DNA of 15,181 nucleotides from Muribaculaceae bacterium (GCA_029052265.1 JAIDJJ010000310.1:1-15181), one strand, 5' to 3'; positions 7,489 through 15,181 are shown, counted from the stretch's first letter. Numbers and translations are program-made. The notes: generated by a model from the letters alone, not told the origin.

Positions 7489-7528
7489 TAAAAAAGGAAA
7501 CAGTTGCATTGAACTGTTTCCTTTTTTA
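7489..7528. terminator. Bidirectional terminator between the export operon and gyrB
   Basis: A perfect 17-bp stem pairs 7489-7505 with 7512-7528 around a 6-base loop (GCATTG). The A-run at the foot of one arm faces a T-run at the foot of the other, so each strand reads a stem followed by T residues. It can end transcripts of the M23 gene on + and of gyrB on -, which converge here. A smaller hairpin (CAGAAA 7453-7458 with TTTCTG 7475-7480) lies just before it on the + side. Confidence 0.9.
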
Positions 7529-7560
7529 TTTAGAGCTCGTTTCGTATAATCTTTACGTGG

Positions 7561-9534
7561 TCAGGCATCAATATTAGCATATGTGGCATGCGCCTCGATA
7601 AACTCACGACGCGGTCCCACTTCTTCCCCCATGAGTATTGAGAATGTTCTGTCCGCTTCTGCAGCATTGATAAGATTCACTTGTTTGAGCATACGGTTTT
7701 CAGGATCCATCGTTGTTTCCCAAAGCTGTTCAGGATTCATCTCACCAAGACCTTTGTAACGCTGGAGAACCATCTTGTCGCGGTTGCCATCGCAATATGT
7801 GTCTATAAACCGCTGCACCTGCTGCTCATCCCATGCATACTCCTGAGTCTTTGTCTTCCCTTTCGTGCTGCATTTATAAAGCGGCGGGGTAGCGATATAT
7901 AGATAACCGTTCTCGATTATGGGGCGTATCTTGCGGTAGAAGAATGTCATAAGAAGAGTTGCGATGTGAGCACCGTCGACATCGGCATCTGTCATGATAA
8001 TGATCTTATGATAGCGAAGCTTTGTCATATTGGGCTCCTTGGAATCTTCTTCAGTTCCGATTGTCACTCCAAGCGCCTTGAACATATTTACAATTTCTTC
8101 ACTCTCAAACACCTTATGATCAAGAGCCTTCTCCACATTAAGGATCTTACCCCTCAAAGGCAGAATCGCCTGATAATTGGGATTACGACCCTGTTTTGCA
8201 GAACCGCCTGCCGAGTCACCCTCGACAAGAAACAATTCACATTCCACGGCGTCACGACTTTTGCAATCAGCAAGTTTGCCCGGAAGTCCACCTCCGGAAA
8301 GGGGAGACTTACGCTGCACTTTCATGCGGGCACTATAGGCGGCATGACGAGCCTGAGCGGCAAGCATTACCTTGTCGACTATGGCTCGCGCCTGCTTCGG
8401 ATGCTCTTCAAGATAATAACGCAGGGCTTCGCTGACAGCGGTCTGCACAACTCCGGCAACCTCATTGTTGCCAAGTTTTGTCTTGGTCTGTCCTTCAAAC
8501 TGTGGCTCCTCCACTTTCACTGAAACGACAGCTGTGAGACCATCCCTGAAGTCTTCTTTCGACAACTCAATCTTCAGTTTATCGAGAAGATGATTGTCAT
8601 CTGCATATTTCTTAAGAGTGGTGGTCAATCCGCGACGGAATCCGGTAAGATGTGTGCCACCCTCTATCGTATTGATATTATTTACATAAGAAAAGATATT
8701 CTCACTGAACGATGTGTTGTAAGTCATCGCCACCTCCACAGGAACACCATTTTTCATGGTGTTGAGGTGAATGATATCATCAATCAGCGGCTCCTTCCCC
8801 TGATCAAGGTATTTTACAAACTGCTTAAGACCCTCATCGCTATGGAAAATATCTTTCCTGCAATTTCCTTGCTCATCTATCTCGCGCATATCCGAGAGTG
8901 TCAGAGTGATTCCGGCATTCAGATACGCAAGATCACGCAAGCGGTTTGCCAATGTCTCATAGTCGTAGACTGTCTCGGTGAAAATCGACGCATCAGGATG
9001 GAAAATAATTGTTGTGCCTGTATGATCTGTCTCCCCTATCACCTTAAGATCGCACGTCGGCTTACCAAACGCATATTCCTGCATATGAATTTTGCCGTTG
9101 CGATGAATCTCGGCACGGAGATAGTCACTGAGCGCATTGACACAGCTGACTCCGACACCATGCAGACCTCCTGACACTTTATAAGAACCCTTATCGAATT
9201 TACCTCCGGCATGCAAGACCGTGAGGACAACCTCAAGAGCAGGCTTATGCATCTTTTCATGCATATCTACAGGGATGCCGCGTCCATTATCGACAACCTT
9301 TATGGAATTATCTTCAAGAATAGTCACCTCTATCTGATTGGCAAACCCGGCGAGTGCCTCGTCTATCGAGTTATCTACAACCTCATACACAAGATGATGC
9401 AATCCTCTTCCGGAGATGTCGCCGATATACATTGCCGGGCGTTTACGCACCGCCTCAAGCCCTTCCAGGACCTGGATATTATCAGCCACATAATCTTTTC
9501 TACCGGCTTCCTGCAGTTCTGTCTCTTCTGCCAT
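7561..9534 (-). CDS. gyrB: DNA gyrase subunit B
   Basis: The 657-residue ATPase and Toprim subunit of DNA gyrase, which with GyrA introduces negative supercoils. The GHKL ATPase domain is intact: E51 in EVVDNSIDEAL, the ATP-binding GRGIP (84-88) and GGLHGVG (122-128). The Toprim metal-binding residues are present in EGDSAGG (438-444) and DADVDG (516-521). The C-terminal tail QRYKGLGEMNPEQLWETTMDPENR is the GyrB signature. The long insertion found in the E. coli Toprim region is absent, giving the 650-residue type usual in this phylum. ParE is the main alternative, but the N-terminus (ADNIQVLEGLEAVRKRPAMYIGD) and tail favour GyrB. It appears monocistronic, with its promoter about 260 bp upstream and a two-way terminator just downstream. 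GyrB is the target of aminocoumarin antibiotics. Confidence 0.96.
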   Translation of the reverse strand: MAEETELQEAGRKDYVADNIQVLEGLEAVRKRPAMYIGDISGRGLHHLVYEVVDNSIDEALAGFANQIEVTILEDNSIKVVDNGRGIPVDMHEKMHKPALEVVLTVLHAGGKFDKGSYKVSGGLHGVGVSCVNALSDYLRAEIHRNGKIHMQEYAFGKPTCDLKVIGETDHTGTTIIFHPDASIFTETVYDYETLANRLRDLAYLNAGITLTLSDMREIDEQGNCRKDIFHSDEGLKQFVKYLDQGKEPLIDDIIHLNTMKNGVPVEVAMTYNTSFSENIFSYVNNINTIEGGTHLTGFRRGLTTTLKKYADDNHLLDKLKIELSKEDFRDGLTAVVSVKVEEPQFEGQTKTKLGNNEVAGVVQTAVSEALRYYLEEHPKQARAIVDKVMLAAQARHAAYSARMKVQRKSPLSGGGLPGKLADCKSRDAVECELFLVEGDSAGGSAKQGRNPNYQAILPLRGKILNVEKALDHKVFESEEIVNMFKALGVTIGTEEDSKEPNMTKLRYHKIIIMTDADVDGAHIATLLMTFFYRKIRPIIENGYLYIATPPLYKCSTKGKTKTQEYAWDEQQVQRFIDTYCDGNRDKMVLQRYKGLGEMNPEQLWETTMDPENRMLKQVNLINAAEADRTFSILMGEEVGPRREFIEAHATYANIDA

Positions 9535-10045
9535 ATTCTATATAAATCTTTTATTTGCGTTCCAAATTATTATGTTGCCATTAAAAATGAGGATATTATT
9601 TAAACGTGTTTCCACTCCCAAACAAGCGTATAACCACCTGACCAACAACACCCTTCCCTAATTTTTATTCATCCGGGCAGTTCAACGGGACCCTCTTTAA
9701 AATCAGAAAATCCCATCCTTGTACTTTGCGATTATACGTTTGAAATTTCTAACAGCTAATTAACAGGTTTTATATAAGACCTATTCTGTTACAAAATTAT
9801 AAAAAAAATACGTCTTTTCAAAATCCGTCTGCCCCCAAAAATGGATGCAAAATCCCCGTCAAAGATACGGTATAACCGACCGTAACATTCCACTGCCGAC
9901 ATCCACCTGACACACATCCCTACAGCAGAATGATGGACCTAAAGAATGTATTTCATGTCAAGTGCATACAAGAAACACCTACGCAAACGAACAATCTGGG
10001 ATTTCAGCAAACCACGAACTCCCATACATCAGTAGATCAATAACA
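9535..10045. other. Intergenic region upstream of gyrB, with no gene found
   Basis: About 510 bp without a supportable gene; every frame is short and of poor composition. The gyrB-proximal 250 bp would be the gyrB leader if the promoter at 9792-9822 is real. Other features are a hairpin TACGGT (9866-9871) / ACCGTA (9879-9884) just upstream of that promoter, a second - strand -7-like box TATCTTTG (complement of 9860-9867) without a good -33, and a + strand TACGTTTG (9735-9742) also without one. The stretch 9890-10045 shows nothing I can name. Confidence 0.5.
9792..9822 (-). promoter_or_regulatory. Probable gyrB promoter
   Basis: On the - strand, TTTG (complement of 9819-9822), 19 bp and TAATTTTG (complement of 9792-9799) match the Bacteroidales promoter consensus exactly. 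Transcription would begin near 9785, leaving a leader of about 250 nt before gyrB. No better match lies closer to the gene. Confidence 0.65.
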
Positions 10046-10084
10046 TTAATAAATAAATGAGGATTCCCTCTGTGAGAATCCTCA
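10046..10084 (-). terminator. Terminator of the ahpC-ahpF unit
   Basis: A perfect 9-bp stem pairs TGAGGATTC (10058-10066) with GAATCCTCA (10076-10084) around a 9-base loop. Read on the - strand, which is the direction of ahpF, the stem is followed by the T-rich TTTATTTATTAATG. It starts 56 bp after the ahpF stop codon. Confidence 0.7.
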
Positions 10085-10139
10085 ATCCCGTATTCCGAAA
10101 TGAGAGTGTGGTTTTACCTTACCGCCATACCATGACCCG

Positions 10140-11690
10140 TCAATGACGTATACGGTCGTTAAACGCGGAAAGTGCGGCTTTCGCACCTTCCCCTATCGCT
10201 ATGACGATCTGCTTGTAGGGAACGGTGGTCACATCTCCGGCAGCGTACACTCCGGAGGTTTTGGTACGGCAACAGTCATCCACCTCAATCTCTCCTCGCG
10301 GCGTGACAGCAACCTGTCCGGCAAAAATTCCGCTGTTGGGAAGAAGACCTATCTGGACAAACACTCCATCTATAGGATAGACTTTCGATTCTTCTGTTTT
10401 CCTATCCTTTACCAGAAGTCCTGTCACTTTCGAACCGTTACCTTCGACAGCTTCCACAGCCATGGATGTATGAATCTCAATATTCGGAAGGCTCTTTGCT
10501 TTTTCAATAAGCACTGTGTCTGCCTTCAGAGTATCCAGAAATTCAAAGACAGTAACCTTACGGCAAATTCCCGCAAGATCAATGGCTGCCTCGATGCCGG
10601 AATTTCCACCTCCGACCACAGCAACATCCTTACCGGCATAGAACGGTCCGTCACAGTGGGCGCAGAACGCCACTCCCCTGCCTATGTAATCCGACTCTCC
10701 AGGAACATTTAGCTTGCGCCAGCCGGCGCCTGTAGCCACAATTATCTGGGACGCTTTAAAAACCTCACCTCCCTTGACTTTCACTATCTTTTCGTCTTTG
10801 GAAAAATCCACTTCCTCTACAGTACGCTGGTCATATATCTTTACCTTATTGTCATCAAGATACTTCCTAAGATCTCCGGCAAGATTCATACCTGTGGTGA
10901 CAGGAGCTGAAATAAGATTCTCTATACCTGTGGTTTCTCTCACCTGACCTCCGATAGTACCCGCCACTATAGCCACATCAAGACCTTTGCGGGCACTGTA
11001 AATGGCTGCCGAAGCTCCCGCCGGACCCCCGCCTATGATTATCAGGTCGGCTTTTATTTCTGTTGCATCTCCTTTAACCGGTTCACTTCCGAATTTCTCT
11101 TCAAGCAGAGAAAGCAGTTCTCCAAGAGACCCTCTCCCCACATGAATGAGAGACCCGTTTGCAAACACCGTAGGCACCGCCTGTACATGCAATGCCTCCG
11201 CCTCGGCGGAGTTCATGGCTCCGTCAACGATCTCGACTTCAAGATCAGGCTTATATAGAGCCATCACATCACATGCCTGAACCACATCAGGACAATTGGT
11301 GCATTCAAGCGAGACGAAAACACTGAGCTGTATCTTCCCTTTCAATCCGCTGATTCTTCTTGCAGTAGCTTCATCCGGAAGATTTTTACCCTGTCCGTCG
11401 CTATTGAGCACGGCAAGAAGCAGTGAAGTAAATTCATGTCCTCCGGGGATACAGCGGAATACAATTCCTGTAGGCTCTCCTCCACGATAAATCGAAAACC
11501 TCGGGGCAACTCCTTTAACTTCTGTCATCCCCACTTCGATTTTCGGAGAGCATGATGCCACTTCCGTTATAAATCCGAGCATCTCTTTTGTCTTTGGATC
11601 TTCCGGATCCCCGGCGGCTTCAAAACGGATTTCCGTCTTCAACGAGGCAAACACCTGGCTCACCTGCGCAAGTATATCTTTGTCAAGCAT
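10140..11690 (-). CDS. ahpF: Alkyl hydroperoxide reductase flavoprotein subunit AhpF
   Basis: A 516-residue FAD enzyme that passes electrons from NADH to AhpC so that AhpC can reduce hydrogen peroxide and organic hydroperoxides in the cytoplasm. The N-terminal tandem thioredoxin-like domain carries the redox pair C130-T-N-C133, in a context (CTNCPDVVQA) nearly identical to E. coli AhpF. The thioredoxin-reductase-like part has the FAD-binding IIGGGPAGASAA (about 215-226), the disulfide centre C343-A-H-C346 (CAHCDGP), the NADH-binding VGGGNSG, and the C-terminal FAD motif GVYAAGDV. The length matches the family (521 in E. coli), and the full N-terminal domain rules out plain thioredoxin reductase. 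It lies 131 bp downstream of ahpC in the same direction, with a long hairpin between them. Confidence 0.96.
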   Translation of the reverse strand: MLDKDILAQVSQVFASLKTEIRFEAAGDPEDPKTKEMLGFITEVASCSPKIEVGMTEVKGVAPRFSIYRGGEPTGIVFRCIPGGHEFTSLLLAVLNSDGQGKNLPDEATARRISGLKGKIQLSVFVSLECTNCPDVVQACDVMALYKPDLEVEIVDGAMNSAEAEALHVQAVPTVFANGSLIHVGRGSLGELLSLLEEKFGSEPVKGDATEIKADLIIIGGGPAGASAAIYSARKGLDVAIVAGTIGGQVRETTGIENLISAPVTTGMNLAGDLRKYLDDNKVKIYDQRTVEEVDFSKDEKIVKVKGGEVFKASQIIVATGAGWRKLNVPGESDYIGRGVAFCAHCDGPFYAGKDVAVVGGGNSGIEAAIDLAGICRKVTVFEFLDTLKADTVLIEKAKSLPNIEIHTSMAVEAVEGNGSKVTGLLVKDRKTEESKVYPIDGVFVQIGLLPNSGIFAGQVAVTPRGEIEVDDCCRTKTSGVYAAGDVTTVPYKQIVIAIGEGAKAALSAFNDRIRH

Positions 11691-11713
11691 AATAATCTCA
11701 ATTTATAATATAA

Positions 11714-11771
11714 AGAAGGTCAAGAAATTAAAAGGTATCACAACACTAATCTTTTAATCTCTTGGCCTTCT
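11714..11771 (-). terminator. Intercistronic hairpin between ahpC and ahpF (attenuator or processing site)
   Basis: Two 21-base arms, 11714-11734 and 11751-11771, are complementary at 19 of 21 positions around a 16-base loop. On the - strand transcript one of the two odd positions is a G-U wobble and the other a C-A mismatch. The 3' foot is followed by TTATATTATAAAT, which is U-rich but lacks a clean U-run. It is more likely a partial terminator or mRNA-stabilising stem than a full stop, and would give more ahpC than ahpF message. A second small stem, ATATTGC/GCAATAT (11794-11810), lies between it and the ahpC stop codon. Confidence 0.6.
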
Positions 11772-11821
11772 ATGGCTAAGTCATATTCTGCAAATATTGC
11801 TATGCAATATCCACATCAATG

Positions 11822-12388
11822 TCAAAGTTTACCGACAAGGTCGATACTCGGTTTGAGTGTCTCCGCTCCCTGTTTCCATTTTGCGGGGCAAACATCACCG
11901 GGATGAGATGCGACAAACTGTGCAGCCTCAACCTTGCGGAGAAGCTCGTCTGCGTTACGACCAATGTTATTGTCCTGGATTTCAGCAATCTTGATCTTTC
12001 CTTCAGGATTGACCACAAATGTGCCTCGATATGCCATGCCGTCTTCCTCTATCATCACGCCGAAAGCCCTCGCAAGAAGCCCGGTTGGATCTGCAAGCAT
12101 GGGATAAGTGATCTTCTTTATACGGTCAGATGTGTCATGCCATGCCTTGTGCACAAAATGGCTGTCGGTGCTCACGGAATAAACCTCGACGCCCATCTGC
12201 TTGAACTGATCGTATTTTGAAGCGAGATCCTCAAGTTCTGTCGGGCAGACAAATGTGAAGTCTGCAGGATAGAAAAAGAAGATTGCCCATTTTCTTTCAA
12301 CGTCTTTATTTGTAACGGTGACGAATTTGCCGTCATGATATGCCTGAACTTTAAATTCAGGCAATTGCTGATTGATTATTGGTTCCAT
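11822..12388 (-). CDS. ahpC: Alkyl hydroperoxide reductase subunit AhpC (2-Cys peroxiredoxin)
   Basis: A 188-residue typical 2-Cys peroxiredoxin (AhpC/Prx1 type), which reduces hydrogen peroxide and organic hydroperoxides and is then re-reduced by AhpF. The peroxidatic Cys48 lies in FYPADFTFVCPTEL (39-52), with the conserved Pro and Thr of the active site (P41, T45). The resolving Cys167 lies in HPGDVCPAKW near the C-terminus. The tail (LKPSIDLVGKL) matches the bacterial AhpC form. The length is that of E. coli AhpC (187). It is first in an ahpC-ahpF unit. In Bacteroides fragilis ahpCF is known to be under OxyR control, but I could not identify an OxyR site or a consensus promoter upstream here. 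Confidence 0.97.
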   Translation of the reverse strand: MEPIINQQLPEFKVQAYHDGKFVTVTNKDVERKWAIFFFYPADFTFVCPTELEDLASKYDQFKQMGVEVYSVSTDSHFVHKAWHDTSDRIKKITYPMLADPTGLLARAFGVMIEEDGMAYRGTFVVNPEGKIKIAEIQDNNIGRNADELLRKVEAAQFVASHPGDVCPAKWKQGAETLKPSIDLVGKL

Positions 12389-12656
12389 TATTTCTGTTTT
12401 GTGTTTTTTAATTTAATTAATAATTTGTGTTCTTATGGTCCTATCCGGGATTATATACATCAGTCTCTTTCCTTGACTGTCGGATTTCGGGTTTTCCTTT
12501 TCAACAATACAAGAGACCTTGCTGTTCGTATCCAACCGACACCTTTAACCAACGCTTAACATGCTTTACATTTTGTTCAGACACCGGTGACTTTTCCTGT
12601 TGACACTCGCATTTGCTCATACAACCCTTGAAAAAGGGAAAACTTCTCTCCTTAAT
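12389..12656. other. Divergent intergenic region between ahpC and the topA promoter
   Basis: The first 50 bp upstream of ahpC are very AT-rich. No exact - strand TAnnTTTG box is found; the closest is TATTGTTG (complement of 12502-12509), one mismatch from consensus and without a well-spaced -33, so the ahpC promoter is unresolved and may need an activator. A palindrome CACCGGTG lies at 12582-12589, and GACACCGGT (12580-12588) recurs inverted as ACCGGTGTC at 12701-12709, on the far side of the topA promoter. Confidence 0.4.
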
Positions 12657-12687
12657 TATGTGTTTAATGAAAAAAGTGTTAATTTTG
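12657..12687 (+). promoter_or_regulatory. Probable topA promoter
   Basis: TAATTTTG (12680-12687) matches the -7 consensus exactly. The -33 position, 19 bp upstream, reads TATG (12657-12660), one mismatch from TTTG. Transcription would start near 12694, giving a leader of about 70 nt. Confidence 0.6.
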
Positions 12688-12703
12688 CGCCCAAGTATCA
12701 ACC

Positions 12704-12759
12704 GGTGTCCAAATGCGACACCTCCCATGCTTGCCAAGCACGGGTGCTAAAAATCGCAT
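12704..12759 (+). promoter_or_regulatory. Structured 5' leader of topA
   Basis: Several short complementary segments lie between the predicted start and the ATG at 12764: GGTGTC (12704-12709) with GACACC (12717-12722); AGCAC (12736-12740) with GTGCT (12744-12748); and ATGCGA (12713-12718) with TCGCAT (12754-12759). The first and third overlap and cannot form together. The third ends four bases before the start codon, so it could hide the start region. An in-frame ATG at 12713 exists but adds 17 residues unlike the conserved TopA N-terminus. Confidence 0.35.
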
Positions 12760-12763
12760 CAAG

Positions 12764-15133
12764 ATGAAAAATCTGGTAATAGTCGAATCGCCTGCAAAGG
12801 CAAAAACCATAGAAAAATTCCTCGGCAAAGACTTTTCAGTACTGTCGAGCTACGGTCATATACGCGATCTTCAGAAACATGGATTCAGCATTGACGTGGA
12901 CGACGACTTCAAGCCCATATACGAAATCCCTGATGACAAAAAGGAGTTGGTTAAAAAGCTTAAGAAAGCTGCCAAAGAGGCAGACACCGTCTGGCTTGCT
13001 TCCGATGAAGACCGCGAGGGGGAGGCAATTGCCTGGCATCTCGCGGAAGTTCTTGATCTTGATCCATCCACTACAAAAAGGATTGTATTTCATGAAATCA
13101 CAAAGCCTGCAATTCTCGATGCCATCGAACATCCTCGGACAATCGATATCGACAGGGTCAACGCCCAACAGGCAAGAAGGGTGCTCGACCGCATCGTCGG
13201 GTTTGAACTGAGCCCTGTGTTGTGGAAGAAAATAAAGCCTTCCCTTTCGGCAGGGCGTGTACAGAGTGTGGCAGTTCGCCTGATCTGTGAGAGAGAGAAC
13301 GAGATTGCGGAGTTTTGTCCTGAACCGTTCTTCAGACTGACCGGAATTTTCTCTCTACCTTCGCATTCACAAAGCTTTAAAGCTGAATTGTCAAGAAGGC
13401 TTCCCAATTCGGAAGAATCCCGGTCATTCCTTGAGATCTGTAAAAACGCAAGTTTCAGAGTGTCTGACGTGACGGTAAAACCCACCAAAAGGTCACCGTT
13501 CCCTCCATATACCACCTCTACGCTGCAACAGGATGCTTCACGGAAACTCGGATTTTCTGTCAACCAGACAATGATGATCGCCCAAAAACTCTATGAAGAC
13601 GGAAAGATAACATACATGCGTACAGATTCCACAAATCTGTCTGACATGGCACTGCGCGACATATCGGAAGAGATCAAATCTTCCCTTGGAGAGAAATTCC
13701 TGAAGATACGCCGCTATCACACCAATTCTAAAGGAGCGCAGGAAGCGCATGAGGCAATACGCCCAACATATATATCCAGCCGCTCAATCGAAGGCAGTCC
13801 TCAGGAGAAACGGCTTTATGAACTGATCTGGAAACGTGCCGTATCCTCCCAGATGGCTGACGCAGAAATAGAAAAGACAAATGTGGAAATAACGGTGACC
13901 GGATCTTCCGACACGTTCAAGGCTGAAGGTGAAGTGGTGACATTTGAAGGATTCCTGAAAGTATGGAAAACTGAAAATGCACGCGACCGTGAGTTTGTGG
14001 AACTTCCCCCGATAAATACCGGGGATGCTCTTGAAGCTGAAGAGATCACTGCCACCCAAAGGTTCTCCCAAGCTCCGGCAAGGTATTCAGAAGCATCATT
14101 AGTGAAGAAAATGGAAGATCTTGGCATTGGCAGACCTTCCACTTATGCCCCGACCATATCCACTATCCAGGCTCGCGATTATGTGAAACGTGGAGAAAAA
14201 GAGGGGGTCAAAAGAGATTACTCGATACTATCATTAAAAAATGGTGTGATTTCCGAGGATATTCTTTCCGAAAATACAGGAAGCGAAAAAGGGAAGCTCG
14301 TCCCTACCGATGTAGGCATGATTGTCAATAAATTTCTGACAGAATATTTCCCTGATATCCTTGACTATAACTTCACTGCAAGAGTTGAAGAAAAATTCGA
14401 TGATATTGCTGAAGGCAAACTCGGATGGCAGAACGAGATTTCTGATTTCTATGGCAATTTCCATCCTAACATTGAGGAAATAAATTCTTTGAGAATGGAA
14501 AGAAAAGTAGGAGAACGTCTACTCGGCAACCATCCTGAAAATGGGAAACCTGTGTATGTAAAGATAGGACGATTCGGTCCTGTAGTGCAGATCGGGGATG
14601 CCGCCGATGAAGAAAAGCCGCTCTTCGCGAGCCTGCGGGGTGACCAAAGCGTGACATCAATCACCCTCGATGAGGCGTTAAAACTATTTGAACTCCCTCG
14701 TACCGTCGGGGAATTTGAAGACAAACCGATTGTTGCCGCGATCGGAAAGTTCGGTCCTTATATAAAGCACGGAAGCATGTTCGTGTCGATACCCAAGGAC
14801 CTGTCTCCTCAAGGCATCACTATCGAAGAAGCGGAAAATCTTATAAAAGCCAAACGCGAGGAGGAAGCGAACCGTCTTATAAAGTCGTTCAGCGAAATGC
14901 CCGGTCTTGAGGTGCTTAACGGAAGATACGGCGCTTATCTCGCCTATAAACCCGAAGGAGCACGAAAGGCTGTCAACTACCGTATCCCCAAGACAACTGA
15001 CGCGTCTTCACTCACATTCGAGGAAGCAAAAAAACTGATGGAGAGCCAGAATGCGACAGCCGCCCGAAAGTCTTCAGCTAAATCCTCAACCAAAGCTGCC
15101 GCAAAGACTACTGCAAAAAAAGCAAAAAAGTAG
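12764..15133 (+). CDS. topA: DNA topoisomerase I
   Basis: A 789-residue type IA topoisomerase that relaxes negative supercoils and so balances gyrase. The start at 12764 gives the conserved MKNLVIVESPAKAKTIEKFLG, with Toprim Glu8. DEDREGEAIAWH (81-92) holds the Toprim acidic residues. RVQSVA follows SAGR, and the active-site tyrosine is Y284 in TYMRTDSTNLS. GIGRPSTYAP (454-463) is also typical. After the core (to about residue 580) there are no CxxC zinc fingers as in E. coli. Instead come three glycine-aromatic repeats (KIGRFGPVVQIG near 597, AIGKFGPYIKHG near 658, LNGRYGAYLAY near 717) and a Lys/Ala/Ser/Thr-rich tail (about 763-789). Such basic tails bind DNA and aid processivity in other bacteria. 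The stop codon is in the window, so the gene is complete. It is divergent from ahpC. Confidence 0.96.
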   Translation: MKNLVIVESPAKAKTIEKFLGKDFSVLSSYGHIRDLQKHGFSIDVDDDFKPIYEIPDDKKELVKKLKKAAKEADTVWLASDEDREGEAIAWHLAEVLDLDPSTTKRIVFHEITKPAILDAIEHPRTIDIDRVNAQQARRVLDRIVGFELSPVLWKKIKPSLSAGRVQSVAVRLICERENEIAEFCPEPFFRLTGIFSLPSHSQSFKAELSRRLPNSEESRSFLEICKNASFRVSDVTVKPTKRSPFPPYTTSTLQQDASRKLGFSVNQTMMIAQKLYEDGKITYMRTDSTNLSDMALRDISEEIKSSLGEKFLKIRRYHTNSKGAQEAHEAIRPTYISSRSIEGSPQEKRLYELIWKRAVSSQMADAEIEKTNVEITVTGSSDTFKAEGEVVTFEGFLKVWKTENARDREFVELPPINTGDALEAEEITATQRFSQAPARYSEASLVKKMEDLGIGRPSTYAPTISTIQARDYVKRGEKEGVKRDYSILSLKNGVISEDILSENTGSEKGKLVPTDVGMIVNKFLTEYFPDILDYNFTARVEEKFDDIAEGKLGWQNEISDFYGNFHPNIEEINSLRMERKVGERLLGNHPENGKPVYVKIGRFGPVVQIGDAADEEKPLFASLRGDQSVTSITLDEALKLFELPRTVGEFEDKPIVAAIGKFGPYIKHGSMFVSIPKDLSPQGITIEEAENLIKAKREEEANRLIKSFSEMPGLEVLNGRYGAYLAYKPEGARKAVNYRIPKTTDASSLTFEEAKKLMESQNATAARKSSAKSSTKAAAKTTAKKAKK

Positions 15134-15181
15134 AGACATAAGAGTTCTCTCCTTAAAATTTTATTGAGATTGTTTTTAAGT

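Noticed and set aside
7966..9174. Long open frames on the + strand opposite gyrB (for example 7966-8523 and 8590-9174)
   Set aside because: They are antisense shadows of gyrB codon usage; the translated sequences show no domain and no promoter precedes them.
9735..9742. TACGTTTG, a + strand -7-like box upstream of gyrB
   Set aside because: No -33 partner at 19-21 bp and no gene or structured RNA downstream on the + strand.
10143..10712. A 189-codon + strand frame opposite ahpF
   Set aside because: It is fully antisense to a well-supported AhpF and shows no recognisable motif.
12713..12763. Upstream in-frame ATG that would extend TopA by 17 residues
   Set aside because: The TopA family begins at MKNLVIVESPAKAK, and the extra residues overlap paired elements of the leader.

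Overview
The window looks like chromosomal DNA from a member of the Bacteroidota, order Bacteroidales, possibly near Muribaculaceae (the family is a guess). Three things support this. Several intergenic regions carry the Bacteroidales promoter pattern TTTG-N19-20-TAnnTTTG. Start codons lack Shine-Dalgarno sequences. The protein types fit: a GyrB of 657 residues, a TopA whose C-terminus has no cysteines and ends in a Lys/Ala/Ser tail, and a long Wza-like exporter with many SLBB repeats. There are no tRNA or rRNA genes, no insertion sequences and no CRISPR array.

Layout. Positions 1-134 hold the probable 3' end of an upstream gene and its terminator. A long leader with a promoter and a tandem 11-bp repeat precedes a WecA/MraY-like lipid-carrier sugar-phosphate transferase (668-1813, +). 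Facing it is a short, degenerate homologue of cofactor-independent phosphoglycerate mutase (1851-2657, -). From a divergent promoter region, a + strand operon encodes an SLBB-rich outer-membrane polysaccharide exporter (2965-5394), a Wzz-type inner-membrane co-polymerase (5449-6576) and a secreted M23 peptidase (6580-7428). A strong two-way terminator (7489-7528) separates this operon from gyrB (7561-9534, -). A gap of about 600 bp follows, then ahpF (10140-11690, -) and ahpC (11822-12388, -), separated by a long hairpin. Divergent from ahpC is topA (12764-15133, +).

How the genes work together. The left half is an envelope polysaccharide module. The WecA-like enzyme would load the first sugar phosphate onto undecaprenyl phosphate, Wzz would control chain length, the exporter would carry the polymer across periplasm and outer membrane, and the M23 enzyme may open peptidoglycan for the trans-envelope complex. 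No glycosyltransferases, flippase, polymerase or tyrosine kinase lie in the window, so these must be elsewhere. The right half is housekeeping: two topoisomerase genes with opposing effects on supercoiling (gyrB, topA) on either side of the AhpC/AhpF peroxide-detoxification pair.

The most unusual items are the phosphoglycerate-mutase-like protein, which seems to lack the metal-binding and catalytic residues of its family, a perfect 12-bp inverted repeat inside the signal-peptide coding region of the M23 gene, the ahpC-ahpF intercistronic hairpin, and the structured leaders of the wecA-like gene and topA. I did not find a clear new defence or mobile system.
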